Shown: piece after piece, positions 35,591-50,316 of the stretch
Numbering within the stretch: position 1 is the stretch's first letter
How the letters are laid out: every line of letters begins with the position of its first letter
Assembly (NCBI GenBank): GCA_022578965.1
Contig: MU400539.1
Coordinates: forward strand, 310,001-374,000
Direction: 5' to 3'
Length of the DNA: 64,000 nt
Source: Xylaria sp. FL1777
Lineage: Eukaryota; Ascomycota; Sordariomycetes; Xylariales; Xylariaceae
Position numbers and translations under genes: made by a program
The notes under the pieces: model-generated
Seen by the model: the letters and a program-made list of their open reading frames with translations, nothing else
What the model was told of the DNA's origin: nothing
The model's database searches: none

Positions 35591-35729
35591 TATAAGCATA
35601 TAGCATATATAAAAAAATAACATATAAAAAAACATATATATATATAATAAAACCTATTTAGCTATATTATAGCTATAATAGCTTAGTTAGCTAAAAAAAA
35701 TACGTATAAATTATAATAATATAACTAAC

Positions 35730-36025
35730 TAATTATATTAATATAAAAACATAATTAAACTAATGTAATAATATTATTATATTAATGTAATAATATAACT
35801 AAACTAATATAATAATATTATTAAACTAATATAATAACATAATTAAACTAGTATAATAATATTATTAAACTAATGTTATAACATAACTAAATAAAACAAC
35901 ATAATTAAATAAAATAATATAACTAAACAAAATAACATAACTAAACTAATATAATAATATAACTTAATTAATATAACAATATAACTAAACTAATGTAATA
36001 ATATAGCTAAACAAAATAATAATAT
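35730..36025. repeat. AACTAATATAATAATAT-type tandem array
   Basis: Many imperfect copies of an approximately 20-bp unit mixing CTAATRTAATAATAT and AACTAAAYAAAATAAYAT blocks over nearly 300 bp. Confidence 0.8.
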
Positions 36026-37084
36026 TTAAGGTTATGTATTTTAACTAAATAACTTATTAGCTTAATTAATTAAAGTTTTTATATATTTTTTAAAATGTGA
36101 AAAAAGCTTGCAAAATAGTTTTATTTAAGTTATTACATAAATTTAAGAAATCTTTGCGAAATTATTATAGTTTTTCTATATATAGCTTTTAAGCTAATAA
36201 TATTTTATAACTTTTTAATTTTTATATAGTTTGCTTATAAAGCTTTTAAATAATAGCTTTATTAAAAGTTTTATACTAAACTAAAAGTTTAATTTAAAGC
36301 TTATTAAAATTTTTAAAAAAGCTAATTAAAGATTTTATGCTAAATATAATAAACAGTAAGTTGTTTTATATAAGCTAGCTATGCGCTATATATACTTTAG
36401 CAAGCTACTGTTTTTATGTATTATTTTACGTATTGTTTTATATATTATTTTACGCTTTAAATATACTACTAGCTAAAAAGTTAAGCAATTAAAAGCTTGT
36501 AATACTAAGCTAAATATACTAAAGAATAAACAACTAACTTAATAAACTAGCGTTTATAGTTTGCTACGAAGTAAATAAACTAATATAAAAAAAATTTAGC
36601 AAAAAAAATAATAGTTTATTAATAAAAAATAATTTATTATTTAATAAATGCTGCTATAAAAAAAACTAGCTATTTTAACTATTAGCTTTATTAAGGTTTA
36701 AAATAAACGTTTTATTTTATAAACTTATTTTTAAGCTATTAATAAACAATAGCGCTAAATTATAAACAAATTATAGCTTATTATTTAATATGTTATTTTA
36801 TAAGTTTAGTAGTAAAAATAGTTAGTTATTATTACTGCTTAAATTATTAAAAGCTTATTTTATATGTTACTAAAAATTTAATTTATTAAGTTTTTGTTTT
36901 AGTTTTGCTATAATTTATAACTTTTTAAAATTAATTACTATATATATATTAAGCAAAAAACAGGTTTAAATAAAAAAATTATACTTTTGTTAAAACTAGA
37001 AAATAGTAAAAAACGTAGCTATAAAAACAAGATTTTTATATTATTAGTGCTTTGTTTAGTATGCTGTTTTATAGTATTATTAAT

Positions 37085-37400
37085 ACAAAAAAAAAGGTCT
37101 AAAAGCATAATTAAAAAAGCTTTATTAAAAGCACTTATTAATAAGTTAGCTATGTACTAAGTAAGCTTATTATAGCTTTTATTAGCACAAAAAAAAAGTT
37201 TAAAAACATAATTAAAAAGGCTTTATTAAAAGTACTTATTAATAAATAATCTAGAAGTAATAAGCTAGCTATATATTAAGTAAGCTTATTATAGCTTTTA
37301 TTTATATAAAAAAAAAAGTTCGGAAACATAATTAAAAAAGCTTTATTAAAAATACTTATTAATAAATGATTTGCGTTTTTATAAGCAAGCTTACTATAGT
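37085..37400. repeat. Three-copy tandem repeat of about 100-120 bp
   Basis: Three successive units, starting near 37085, 37185 and 37305. Each begins with an A-run followed by a variable AGTTTRRAAACATAATTAAA block, then GCTTTATTAAAA and CTTATTAATAA, and ends in AAGCTTATTATAGCTTTTAT. Confidence 0.82.
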
Positions 37401-39414
37401 TTTTATAAGTTAAAATAAAGTAAATACTATTTAAGTTTAAAAAATTAACTTAGTATTAAATAATAGCTTTAATATACTTTGCTTTGCTAGCTTTAAAGCT
37501 AATTTGCTAGCTTATAATAGCTAAATAACTATATAAAATTTAAACTTTATACTTTGTTTTTATTATATTTATTACTTTTAGCTTATTTATTATAATATTA
37601 TAAAAGTGCTAAAGTACTTAAAGTTTATATATTATACGTTTAATTTTTATTACTTTAGCAAGCTTTTTGTTATTTATTAGCAAGTTTTGCGTTATATATT
37701 TTTTAATAAAAATCTTATGTTTTTTAGTTAAAAGGTTTTACGCAATTTAACTAATTAAAAACAAATTGTTTTAAAAGTTTAATAATATGTTTACTATAAT
37801 AAATAGTAAAAGCTTTTTATGCTAGTAAACATTAAAAATAAAAAAAAGAAAAAACTATAAACAAACAAAAAAAAAAAGAATTTAAAAGCAATAATACGTT
37901 AAAAAAAAGCTAGCATACTAAACTAGCTTATATATGCATATTTAAAAACTCTTTAAGTTATGCATTAAACGAACTTATATAAGTATATATAATATTATAA
38001 ATATTTATTTTTATTTATAATTAAATAAAAAGATTATTAAAAAACTAAAACTGCAATAAATAATGTATATTTATAGCTAAAAATAAAATAAGAAATGCGT
38101 GCTATTAATTAATTAAATTAATATTAAAGCATAAAACTAGCTGCTTTATAGTTACTATTGTTTTTTTTTTGTAGCATTTTAGCATTACTACTACTATTGC
38201 TAATAAAATATTAATAACATTAGTTAATTTTTAACCTTTAAACTTAACGCTTTTAATACTATTTATTATGCTGTAGTTCTTAAAGCAATAAAAAGCCTAA
38301 GTTTTTTATGCTACGTAGTTTTGCTGCATTATATATAAAGTATTAGCTGCAATAATTATATGCTTATATATAGCGCTAGCTATAAAAACTAACGCTATTT
38401 ATTTGCTAATGTTTAGTTAGTGTTAAGCACTAAATGCTATAAACTTAGCTATAATACTTAATTAAAGCATATGCTTAAAAATAGCTTTGCTAGCATAATA
38501 AACTATATGCTTATATTTAAAAATTAACTTAAAATCTGCAAATAATTTAATAATAATAATAAGCTTATTTAGCTTAATAATAGCAAGCTTTATATTTTAG
38601 TAAAACTTTTGCTTAAGCTAGTATTTTAGTTTTATAAAGGCTTTTTATAACATAATACTGCTAAGCTTATTTTTTATGTTTAAAATTACATAAGCTATAT
38701 TAATAACGCGCAGTATTAAAAAAGCGCTATTATTAGTTTGCACGTTTTATGCTTTAATAAACAACTAGTTTTAAGAAAAAAACTTGTATTTAAAATATTA
38801 ATATTTTTTACTAGCGTTATAAAACACGTTTTAAACTTTGCGTACTTTTGTTTAAAAAGTTTTTACTACTTTAGCCTTTTAACGTTAAGCAACGATTTAC
38901 TAACAAAAATTTATATAGCTTTGTTTTAATATTTACTAAAAATAACAAAAAATAGCACAATACTTATTAGCAATATATAGCAAAAGCTACGCTGCTATAT
39001 TAACGCAGTAAAACTTAAAAACGCTAGCAAAAAAAGCAAAGTTATTATTATAAAAAATAAAAAACTTAAATATAAAAGTATTATTAAGCAAGTAAAAATA
39101 TAGCAGTAAGTTTTATAATAACATTTTATTAGTAATAAATAAGTTAAGCGTAGTTTTATATTTTAGTTAATACTATAAAACAAAAAACAAAAATAAAACT
39201 ATAAAAATAATTATAAAAAAAAATTAAGTGTTATATATTTATGCTAGCTAGTTTTTAATAAACGTGCATATTTAAAAAAAACTAATATAAAAGCTTTATA
39301 TATAAAATTATATAAATTAACTAATTAATAAACCGATAAACTATAAATAATAAAACTATTGTTATAAGTTAAAATCTATATTTACGTTTAGTAGTAATAT
39401 AAGCAATAATTATA

Positions 39415-39545
39415 ACTGCTTTTATTTTTGCTTTTATTTTTGTTGCTTTTGTTTTTATTGCTATTATTTTTGCTATTTTTGTTTATATTATTTTTATTTA
39501 TGTTGTTTTTATTTATATTGCTTTTGTTTTTATTGCAATACTTTT
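39415..39545. repeat. T-rich low-complexity repeat
   Basis: Alternating blocks of TTTATTTTTGC, TTTTGTTTTTATTGC and related 12-18 bp units. Confidence 0.7.
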
Positions 39546-39924
39546 TAAATTAGTTGTTTTAATTCTAGTGCTATTATTAGTACTAGTGCTAAAGCTAAAG
39601 TTAGTTATACTAATTAGCTAAAGCTTAGTTTAAAAGTTAAAGCATTTATTTAGTTTTTTAACTATTAGTTATAAGCTTTTATATTACGTAAATAAAGCGA
39701 TTTTTAGCTTATAATAAAAGCAAGCTTAAATTTTATAACTTTAAGTGTAATGCAATAAAGTATAATATAATAAGCTTACAAAACATAAATCTTAAAAAAC
39801 TTTATTAATTTTATATTATACTATTTTTTATATATGTATTTTAAATGCTATAGTTTTTATTTTATGTTTTATAAAAAACATATTTTATTTTACTAAAATC
39901 TTAAAAAACACTTAAAAAGTAAAA

Positions 39925-40035
39925 AGTAAATATATTAAATTAACTAATACCTTAATTATAACCCTAGCTAATTTTAGTGTAATAGCTACTAATGCTACGT
40001 TTAAATATATAGCTAATATATATTTTATATAAGCT
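39925..40035. repeat. Flanking direct repeat, left copy
   Basis: About 110 bp resembling 63057-63165 in the same orientation, including GTAAATATATTAAAT and CTAGCTAATTTTAGT. It lies just outside the outer nested element. Confidence 0.6.
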
Positions 40036-40143
40036 ACTTTTTACACTATAATCTTAAGAAACAAAATCATGGTTTTATAATAATAGTTAGTTAAACCACT
40101 TTTATAACACTTAAAAAAATGGCAAAAATTATTTAGCACTAAT

Positions 40144-40637
40144 TGTAACGAACTTATTATATACTAATATAACAGGTTTGCTTTTAAGGTTTTGATTTGT
40201 AGGTAATAATAGGATCTTTAACAATAGTCCGTTAAAGAGGTTTTTAAAGTACTTTTATTACTATGCATTAATAAAAGTTTTAAGGGATTAAAAGTAATAA
40301 GTATATTAGTGCTTAGCAGTTATAAAAAATTAATAGCTAAAGAACTAAAACTAAATAAATAATTAAATATAAAAAGTATATAATTATATAAACAAAAAAA
40401 AGGTAAAAAAAGTAATAACTTTTTTTAAATTATTATAAGTTTAATAAGCATTAAATTACTATAAGCTTAATAAGCTTTAAATTACTATAAGCTTAATAAA
40501 CTTTAAATTACTGTAAGCTTAATAAGCTAAATAAATTATTATATAATTTTAGCTTTAGCTAGCAAAAAAAAAAGTACAAAATATATATAAAAATATTAAG
40601 CTGCTTTAAAAACTACTTTAGTGCTAATTTTATAACA
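40144..40637 (-). repeat. Outer element 3' LTR (left in window), 494 bp
   Basis: Starts TGTAACGAAC at the window-left end, the complement of the GTTCGTTACA end of the family. Contains four copies of a 26-27 bp internal tandem unit (AAATTACTATAAGCTTAATAAG type). Preceded by CTAAT. Confidence 0.93.
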
Positions 40638-42249
40638 TTATTTCTTTTTTTTTAAAATTGTTGTTTTAATAATTTTTTATAAGTATTCTTTTTTCTTTTT
40701 TTTCTATATGTTATAATATTAAAGCGCATTAAAAAAACTAACTGCTTATTTAAAACAAAGCAAAGATTTATTTTTGCTTTTTTTATTAATTTTATTAGTT
40801 ATAAAATTATGCTTTATTTTTGCTGCTTTAATTAATTATTAATATGCAAAATAACAAATAATATATTTTATTGTTTTAAATACGTACGCGCTAGTTGCTT
40901 TTGCAATAAATTAGAAGTCTTAATTAACTTAATTAATAATATAGTTTTTAAATACTGTTGTTTTAAAAAAAAAAAAAAGCAAGCAAAACAACAGCTATTT
41001 TTAGTTCAAAAGAAATTAAAACGAGCTTAAAATAGCTTTAACTTTGTTTTAAGCAAATTAGCTTAACTTTATATATAAAAACGTTTTTTAAAAGCAAAAA
41101 GTATTAAAATAGTTTAATAAAAGCTTTAGTTTTTAAATAAACTAAACAAAATAAAGCGTATTAAAAAGAAACAAAAAGCGTTAATAAAAAAGCAAAAACA
41201 ACAAAAAAAACAAGCTAAAGTAACATAAGCTACTTTATTTAAGTTTAATTAGAATTTTTTAAGCGTTTTTTTTAAAGTTAACTTTTTTTTTCTAGTTTTA
41301 AGCAGTTAAAGTATTAGCAATAAAACTAATTTATAACTACTTTAGTAATTTCTAAGTATTTTTTAAGTTTTTAAGTATTATTAACATATAAATATTTTTT
41401 TTATTTAATAAAGTATTTTAGATTATTGTTATTTTAACAAAAATCTAATATATTTTTAACTTTATAAACGTTTTAATTTATTTTTATTTTTAGTTATGTT
41501 TTAATAAATGTTTTAATAAATGCTAGTTTTAGTAAAAAAATGTAAAAAATAAAGTAAATTTATATATTCTTTAGTAATAATAGTTTATAATTAATAAGTA
41601 AAATAATTTTTTTAATTTTAAAAAAGCTAAGTTTTTTAAATTTTAATTTATTGCTTAGTTGTTTTGTTTTAATTTAAAAAATATTAATATTTACATTTTG
41701 TTTTTATTATAGCAAGTAAACCTTGTTTTCTTTTTTAAAAGTTAGTTCTTTAGTTTGTTTTTTGTTATAATATATTAATATTTATTATTATAAAAATTAA
41801 AAGCATAATTATAGTTTAGCTTATAGCGTTTTAATTTTTATTATAATAGTTTTTACTTAAAGTACTATAGTTAAAATAACAAGTGCTTTTATTAATGTTT
41901 TTTTTTGTTTTTTAGTAGTTGTTTGCTATTTATAAACAGCTTTATATAAAAATATATTTATATTTTTGTTTATTAATATATTATATAAAATTTATGCTAT
42001 TAATAATAGTTTTATTTAATTGTTTTATTAATAGTTAATATAACTTTATAAATATTATTTTAGTATTTAGTTTAGTTTTTTTGTTTGTTTATTTATTTAT
42101 AAGTAATAAATAGTTAAAAGTTTTAGTTTAATACTAATAAGTTTAAAAAAGCTAGTTTTAAACTTAAAAGTAAATAATTTATTTTAGTTTAAAATAATCT
42201 TTTTTAGTAGCTTATATTTATTTAAATATTAGCATATAAAAGCATATAT

Positions 42250-42650
42250 AAATTATTTAACTATTATATTTTCTTTAAACAGTAAAAAATAAGCATACTT
42301 AGTAAATTTATTAATAATAACTTATATTTTATTATATTATACTTTTATAACTAAATTAATTAATAAAAGTAATATTATAATAAAATTTTAAGCAATAGTA
42401 TATTATGCTTGTTTAAATATTTATATAAGTTATAGCAGTTTATAAAGCTTATATTAAGCTACTTTAGCTTTATTATAAATATTGTACTTTTTTATAATAA
42501 ATTTAATTATGTTTTATAGTTTTAAAAAATTGTATTTTTTTTATAATTGTTAGATTATTTTTATTGCTTTTTAATGTTTATATAATAAATATTCGTAAAA
42601 CTTCTTAATAAACTTATTTTATAAAAATTCTAATAAATAAACCTTATATT
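42250..42650 (-). pseudogene. Integrase remnant of the outer element
   Basis: The minus strand gives the same KKCNIYNKAK-type zinc-binding block (42463-42505) and downstream core (NKFTKYAYF) as the inner element, interrupted by stops. Confidence 0.83.
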
Positions 42651-45118
42651 TATATATTAACTTGTTATTTTTTAATTTTTTATGTTTTTGTAGTTATATT
42701 AACTTTTTTAAGTTATAAGCTTATTATAGCTTTATATTTATAAAGTTTTTAAATATAACTTTAATTTTTAAGCTTTTATTTTTTTAAGGATATAATACTT
42801 AAATGTTTTTTTTTAAAACTTTAAATCTTTTTTAACTTTGTTAATTAAGTATATTTGCTTAAATGTTTTTTTTTTTTTAATATAACATATTTTAAAGTTA
42901 AACTTAAAAAAAAAAAACTATTTAATTTTTATATTGTTTAGTAATCTTTTATATAGTTATAAATTTTATTAAGTTTTAATAATTTAAATAAATTTTAATT
43001 AGCTTTATAATTTTTATAAAAAACAGTTTTTACTTTTTAAATGTTATAATAATTGCAAGCAGTTCTTTATTATATATAAAGTATTATAATGTTATGTTTT
43101 ATAGTACTTTAAAGTAATAAGCTATTAAGTGCTATTTTTTGTTGTTTTTTAGTTATTTTAAAACTTTTATAATTATATTATTTAAAGCATTTATTTTTAG
43201 CTTTTTTTTTTTTTATAAATTAAGTAGTTTAACTATAAAGTTAGAAATAATTTTTAGTTTTAGTTCTTTAAAAGCTTTTTAGGCTTCCTTTAAAATTAAA
43301 AAGGATTTTTTTTTTATATTTTTTTTTTATATACTTTATAAAATAAAATGCTATTTTTTTAAAGTTTTAAATTAATATTTAAACATAGTTTAAAAATCTT
43401 AATGCTTGTTATACGTTTATAATAATAGCTAAGTTAAATATTTTTTAGTTTTATATTATATTAATTTTTAACTATTAAATTTATATTTGTTTTAAAGTAA
43501 TTATAAATTTTAAAAAGTTGATTTTTTATATATGCTATATATACTTTTTTATATTAAGTTGTAATTTTGCTTGTTTAAGTATTTTTAATATTTAAGTTAT
43601 ATATTTTTTATATTCTTTTAGTATTTTAAAATAAATTAAAATATTATTTAAGTAAATAAATATAAACTTGTTTAAAAACTTCTATAAAATTATTATTATT
43701 ATATATTAAAAGTTAGCTAATATATTTTATAGTTTTTATAGCATAACTATATACTTATATAATTTATATATTGTTTATATAGCAGTTTTTTATTTTTTTT
43801 TTTAGCTATTTTAATAGTATAATATTTATTTAAAATATTAATTACTATAAACTATTTTACTTAATTAATGTTTTTTTTTATAATTATTAACAAAATAAAA
43901 AAATATTTATTTGCAATAATAATTATGTTTAATAGTTAATAATTAATTATTACTTGCTATACTAGTTTTTTTTTTTTATTAATTAGTTGTTTTTTATTTT
44001 TTATTTTAAGTATTAGCACTATAAAATATTTAACAAATAATTAAAATTTTTTTAAAAATCCTTTTGTTAGATTTTTTTAAATATATTTTTACAAGGCATT
44101 TGTTTTATTTAAGCTTATATAGTATACTTAATAAAGCTTTAGTTAACATTTTTTTTTAATAAAAATATAATAATTTTATAAGCTATGTTTAAAAAGTTTT
44201 TTTTTTTTTTTTTTTTTAAATAATTTGTAAAATTTATAATATATTTTTAGTATTTTGTTTAAAATTTCTTTTGCGATTTTTTTAATTTTCTTGCTTTATT
44301 TTTTACTTTTTTAATTAATAGTTTTTATTTTTTATTAAATTAAAAAGTTGCTAGTTTTTAGCTATAATATTTTTAAAATAATATTATAATTAAATATATT
44401 AGCAATATTTAATACAATTTATTTTTTGTATTTTTATATAAATATATTAAAAGGTTTAGTTTTTTTAAATATATAACTGTTATTATAGCTAGAAGTATTT
44501 TTATTAAATTTTTTAATTTTTTAGGATTTTTGCTTATATTTTTAAAAAATTTCATTTTATTTTGCTACTTTAAGTAAAATTATATTAGCTTATACTTTTA
44601 AATTAATTAAAGTATTATATTTTTTTTTTTAATATATAAGTTTAACTTTAAATTAGTTTTGTTAGTTATTATATTAAACTTTATGTAAAGCTTTAATTTT
44701 TTTAGCTATTTATTGCTTTTTTAGTAAATGCTTATTTTGTTTTTTAATTTTTTTTTATAAAATATTTAAATGCTTGTTTTATTTTGCATTTTAGATATTA
44801 TTACGCTTTGTTTTGTTTTTGCTTTTAGTTAAGCTTTAAATTATAGTTTTTAAGCTTTTTTGCTTTTAGCAACTATTTTTTAATATAATTATGCTTTAAT
44901 TAACTAGTAATATTTATAGCAATTATTTTTATATTTTTTTAAAATAATGTTATAAATATAGTTAAAATCTTTTTTAAATGTTATAAATTTTTATAAATCT
45001 TTATAATAAACTATAGTTATAACTAATTACTTTAATTTATAAAAGTTCTATATTTTTATTTTTGCAATTTATTTAAAAAACTAATTATTTTTTAGTTTAT
45101 TAAATAAATATTAATAGC

Positions 45119-45405
45119 TGTTAAAATAACTAGTTATTAGTTGCAACTTTTATATATAGTACGTATAATAGGTTTTATATAAAAACCACTTTATATAAAA
45201 GCTATCGCATAAACTAAAGTAATCTTAGTGTTAGTTTAGCTTGTATGCTAGTAAAGTTCTTATATATAAAAAAGAACCTTTGCTTTATATAAACCTTTTT
45301 TTTTTTTAAATATATAGAATATAAATAGCCTATAATATAAAGATTATTATATTTTGTTTTAGCATATATATATTAAACGTATAATTGTATAAAACTTATT
45401 TAATA
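45119..45405 (+). repeat. Middle element left LTR, 287 bp
   Basis: Begins TGTTAAAATAACTAGTTATTAG and ends TTATTTAATA. Differs from the right copy only by transitions, mostly at CpA/TpG and CpG positions (for example GCA to GTA, ACA to ATA). Confidence 0.92.
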
Positions 45406-48400
45406 CTAATTAGTAATTATATTTGCACTTTTAACTTACTTGCAATAAACTATAAATTAGCTAAAATAATAACAAAGTTATATAATATACTTTTATTTTA
45501 ACCTGTTAAAAAAAGATTTGTTTTTTATATTGCGCTTATTTTTTTTTTAACGTATAAATATATTGTTTAGTTTATTTTTTTTAATTAGCTAAAGTAAGCA
45601 TATATAAAAAAAAAAAAAAAAAATCTAATTTATTTACGTATAAAAACTAAACTTTTAACTTGTTTGTTAATACTAAAAATAAAATAGAAAAAATAGCAAG
45701 CAACTTTGCTACTTTTTTAACTATATTACTATATAAACACTAAGTAATATATTAATTATACTGCTATATAAAAGCAAAACAGCAACTTATATAACTTAAA
45801 TATAATATAAATATATTATATAATTTAGCTAAATTTATTATGTTTTAAAAAAACAAACAACTGTTTATAACGCTTTTAAAGTTAAAGCTAATTATTTTTA
45901 CATACAAAAATTTAGCTAAAAACGTTTTAATAAGCGCATAATAAATAAATGCTTAAATTAATCTTAAAATATAAGGTTAAAAGATTAATTTTAGCTATAT
46001 AACTAAAATTAAGCTAAATATTAAGCTGGCATTTTATTATGCTAACTATTTATATTTTTGTAAACTACTAAACTACTTTTAAAAAAGGTTCGCTAAAACT
46101 TTTAAAAAATAAACAAAAAATTATTTTTAGAAAATTCATTAAAGCGTATAAAGCGCTTTGCTTAAAAACTTTAAATTAAAAAAAATCTACTTAATGTTAA
46201 AAATAACTATAATTTAAAAGCTTATAAAAATAGCTTATAAAAACTTTATAATTAAAAAATCAAAAAAACTATTAAATATTTATTATATAATAACTATTTA
46301 ACTATTAGTAATATTTTTAATATTAAGCTAATAGCTAAATATTTTTTTGTATAATAATTAAAACTTTTTAAATTATTTATATATTAAACTATTTTTTAAA
46401 AACTTAAGTCTTAACGTATAATTTTAAACGCAACAATATAAATAATAACTATAATTAATCTAGCTAAATATTAAATATTAGAATTTCTTTAAGCTATTTA
46501 ATCTTTATATAATAAAAGTAAGCTATAAACTAATTTTTTAACTAATATATAAATACTTTATTTAGTATTATTTATTGCAAACATTAAAGCAAAAAACATA
46601 TGTTTATATAATATTAGATTTAGCTATTAAAAGTACGTTTTTAAACTTACTTTTAACAAAGTTTATATAAAACAGATTTATATTTTTTAATAAATAAATA
46701 GCTTTTTAAAAAAGCTAAAACTTAAGCTAGAACTATATAAGCAAGCTATATAACTTGTTATATAATAAGGCTTGTTTATTTATTGCTACTTATTAATAAA
46801 TTAAAATTACAAAAAACTAATACTACGTTATATTTTTATATATTTTAAAAAGTTATGCAAAAAACTTTTTTATTAACTATATTAATTTAAACAAAACATA
46901 AAGTAAAATATATTATACAATAAATATTTACTTTAATATTAATATAAATTATAGCTAATATTAAGCTAATTAAACAATAGTTTTTTTTGTACAAATAAAA
47001 AAAAAAAACTTAAACTTAGCTTTATATAAAATATTTAAATTAATACTTAATAAGCTTAAAAAAGCATAGCAAACGTTTAATATTAGCTACTAAAGCAAAA
47101 TTTAACTAAATATAAACGTTATATAAGCATATTAAAGTATACTAAAGTTAGCTATAGCATTAATTTTTTAAAAACTTATATACAAAGGATTTTTTGTTAA
47201 TTTATAAGCATGCTTATATATAATATTAAATAATATAGCAAAAACCTTTATACAAAAAAACAATAAATTATATTTTATAAACTAGAAATATAACTATAGC
47301 TATATAAAAAACTAACAACTTAGATTTATATTAAGATTATTAAATTAATTAATTAAACAGCTAAGCTATTTTTAAAGCTATAACTAAAAAAACTAAAACT
47401 TTTATATAAATAAAAAATGCTTTGTTTGCTAAAAAAAAAGCTACTAGTTAATATGTTATATTTCTTAAAAAAAAGCTTATATAAAAAACGTATTTTTTAA
47501 TTTGTACAAAATAATTTATAGCTAAAAACTTACTTTAAAAGAATTTTTTTCGTATATAGCAAAATGCAAAAAATATCTAAAGTTAAACAATAGTACTAAA
47601 AATATTAATAAAAAATTTAGTAATTAAACTACTTAATATTTAATAAATAGCATATTTTTATATTATATAATAAAAAAAAACATTTAAAACTATAAAACAA
47701 TAGTACTATATAATTAGTTTATATTAAACAATTATTATTATATAAACTACTAAAGTAAACTTTAAAATATTAGCGCTTTTAATTATTTAATAATAAAAAA
47801 AGCTTAATTAAAAGCATACTTTTAAATATATTTTTATATAAAAATTAGTTAAACTTTAAGTAATACTTATATTTGTTTTAGCAAAAGTAATACTATAAGT
47901 ACTATAAGCACTATACAAATAAAAAACACTTTTAATATAACTATATACTATATTTTAAATACTTTTACTTTTTTTTTATTTTTATTAAAAAATGTTAACT
48001 GTTTAAAAGCATACTTTAATAATACAAAAAACATTATTATATAACAAAACAAAAAAACTATTCTTATTATATAAAAATAAAAACACTTATTTTTTAATAT
48101 TAGCTTATATAAAGCAAATTTATACTTTATAAAAATAAAACTTTAAAAGCTTTATAAACGCTTTAAATACTTTTATATAAAAAAACTATATAATATGCTT
48201 AGTTATATAAGCTATAATATTAATTGTTTTGCTTTAAAAAAAATCTAAAAGTTTTGCTATTATTGCTAGTTGTACAACTAAGCATTTTATTATTTTAAAT
48301 TTACAATTAAAAATAACTATAATTTTAATTATAAAGTTATAATTAATGCTATACAAATAAATAACAAGCAGGTTTTATATATAATTAATGTAGCTATATT

Positions 48401-50316
48401 ATTTTAAGCAGTTATATTTTTAAAATTTATGTTTATATAAAACGCTTAAAAAGCTTTATATAAATGCTAGATTAATATATACTAAGAACTTTTAAATTAT
48501 GTTATATATAACTTTAGCACAAACTTTTTGTTCGAAAAATTTTAAAACTAAGCTAAAATTATAAATATAAAGTACTAAAAAATGCTTATTAAAGCTTATT
48601 AAGCTATTAGCAAAATAAAAAAAGCATATAAACCTTTTTATTATATATATAATATATTAAAAGCTAAACTAAGTTATTATATAAAAAATAAATCAATTTT
48701 GCAAATAGCAATTAAAGCTTTAAATAATATTATAAAGCTTAATAGCTTAATTTTAACGCTTTTTATATTTAAAGCATATTTAAAAGTTAATTAAAACTTT
48801 TTTTTTTTGCTAAATATTGTACAAAAAGCTAAAGCAATTAAAAAAGCTATAAAAATGCTTTATAAAAAACAAGCAAAAATTAAAATTAGCTATATAATTT
48901 ATAAACGTAATAAGCTAGCTTTATATAAAGTATTATTTTTACTTTTACGCAGTAAAATCTTTATATAGTATAAAAAGTAAAGCTAGAAAAAATTATATAA
49001 AATATAGTTAATTAAAAAACTTAACATAATTATTAACTTTATAAACAGCTTAATTTGCTTTAAATAAACATAAGTTAAGCTATACTACTATATAACTAAA
49101 TATACTTTAGCAAATAATAAAAAAGAAAACATAACTATTATAAAACTAGCTATAAAACTAGCTATACGAAAAAAACGCAAAAGACTTAAAAAAGCTAAGA
49201 ACTTTTTTATAGCGTTCGTATAAAACATTAGTAATTTGTTTTTAATTCTAAAAAAAAAACAAAATTATGCTTTAGTAATAAAGTTGCGCAAAAATAGCAT
49301 TATTAGCACTTTTAGCGCTTTATTTAAAAAATTAAACGTTATAAAAATTAATAACTTTGTTATATAAAGTATTTTTTAGTTTATAAAATATAATTTAAAT
49401 AAATATAATAATACTTAAATTTTTAAGTTTTGCTTTATATAAAAAATTAAAAAAAAAATAACTAAGCTATACAAAAAGTTTAAATTAGTTATATAAAGCT
49501 ATAATAATACAAAAAAAAAACCGTACTAATTTAATTGCTAATAATTTAGCAAATAAGCTAATAGCTATTGTTAGCTTTAAGCTTTTTGCTAATTTAAAAC
49601 TTTAACGCTTTAAGCAAACTTTAAAATATTATATAAGCATACATATAATTAAAAAACAAGCTTGCATAAAAAATCCTCGTATAATTACTTTTTAAACTTG
49701 TTTTAAAATATTTTAAAGAAACTATTATATAAATTATATAACTATTATATAGCTTAACTAAATTAAAGCTATATTAGTTTAAAACTTACTACTAATATTA
49801 CTGTAAAAAACTTAATATAGTAGTTTTTATATATAACTTATATTTATTGTTTATATTAAGACTTTTATATAAATTTAGCATTATAAGTTTGTAAATAAAC
49901 AATATGTTTAGCTTTATTATATTTAAATTTTTAGCAAAAAAAAAACATAAGTTATATAAAGCAAAGTTTTATATAAAGCTAAAAAAAACTTTATAACAAA
50001 ATTACTTTATTAAATTTAATAGTAGTTAAGTTATTTTTTTATATAAAAAAAATATAACACTTATGTAAAAAAGCTAAGCAAACTAATTAGCTTTAATTAA
50101 CTTTTATATAAAAAATGCTGCATAGTAATATGTTTTTTAATGTGTACGTAGCGCTTATATAAGCAACATTTGCTAACTAAAAGCTATATATAACTTTATA
50201 GCTACTGCTTAAATAACTAACTTAGCACTAGCAAATATTAAAAATTTAAACTATAAAGTTAAATAGTAAATAAATAATTATAATTATAGATTAATGTTTA
50301 TACTTCTAGATTTAAG

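Larger units (their letters stand above)
29015..40138. other. AT-rich tract with minisatellites, no resolved element
   Basis: About 11 kb between element 1 and the nested cluster. I found no paired LTRs and no clear protein signature; it may hold older, more decayed transposons. The 29080-29800 and 33640-34060 stretches both repeat motifs of the form ATAATTAACTAATAAATGCTTAT. Individual tandem arrays are listed separately. The 63-codon frame at 38738-38929 has no recognisable family. Confidence 0.6.

Noticed and set aside
38738..38929. 63-residue frame in AT-rich DNA
   Set aside because: Isolated, no family resemblance, and chance frames of this size are possible in the block.
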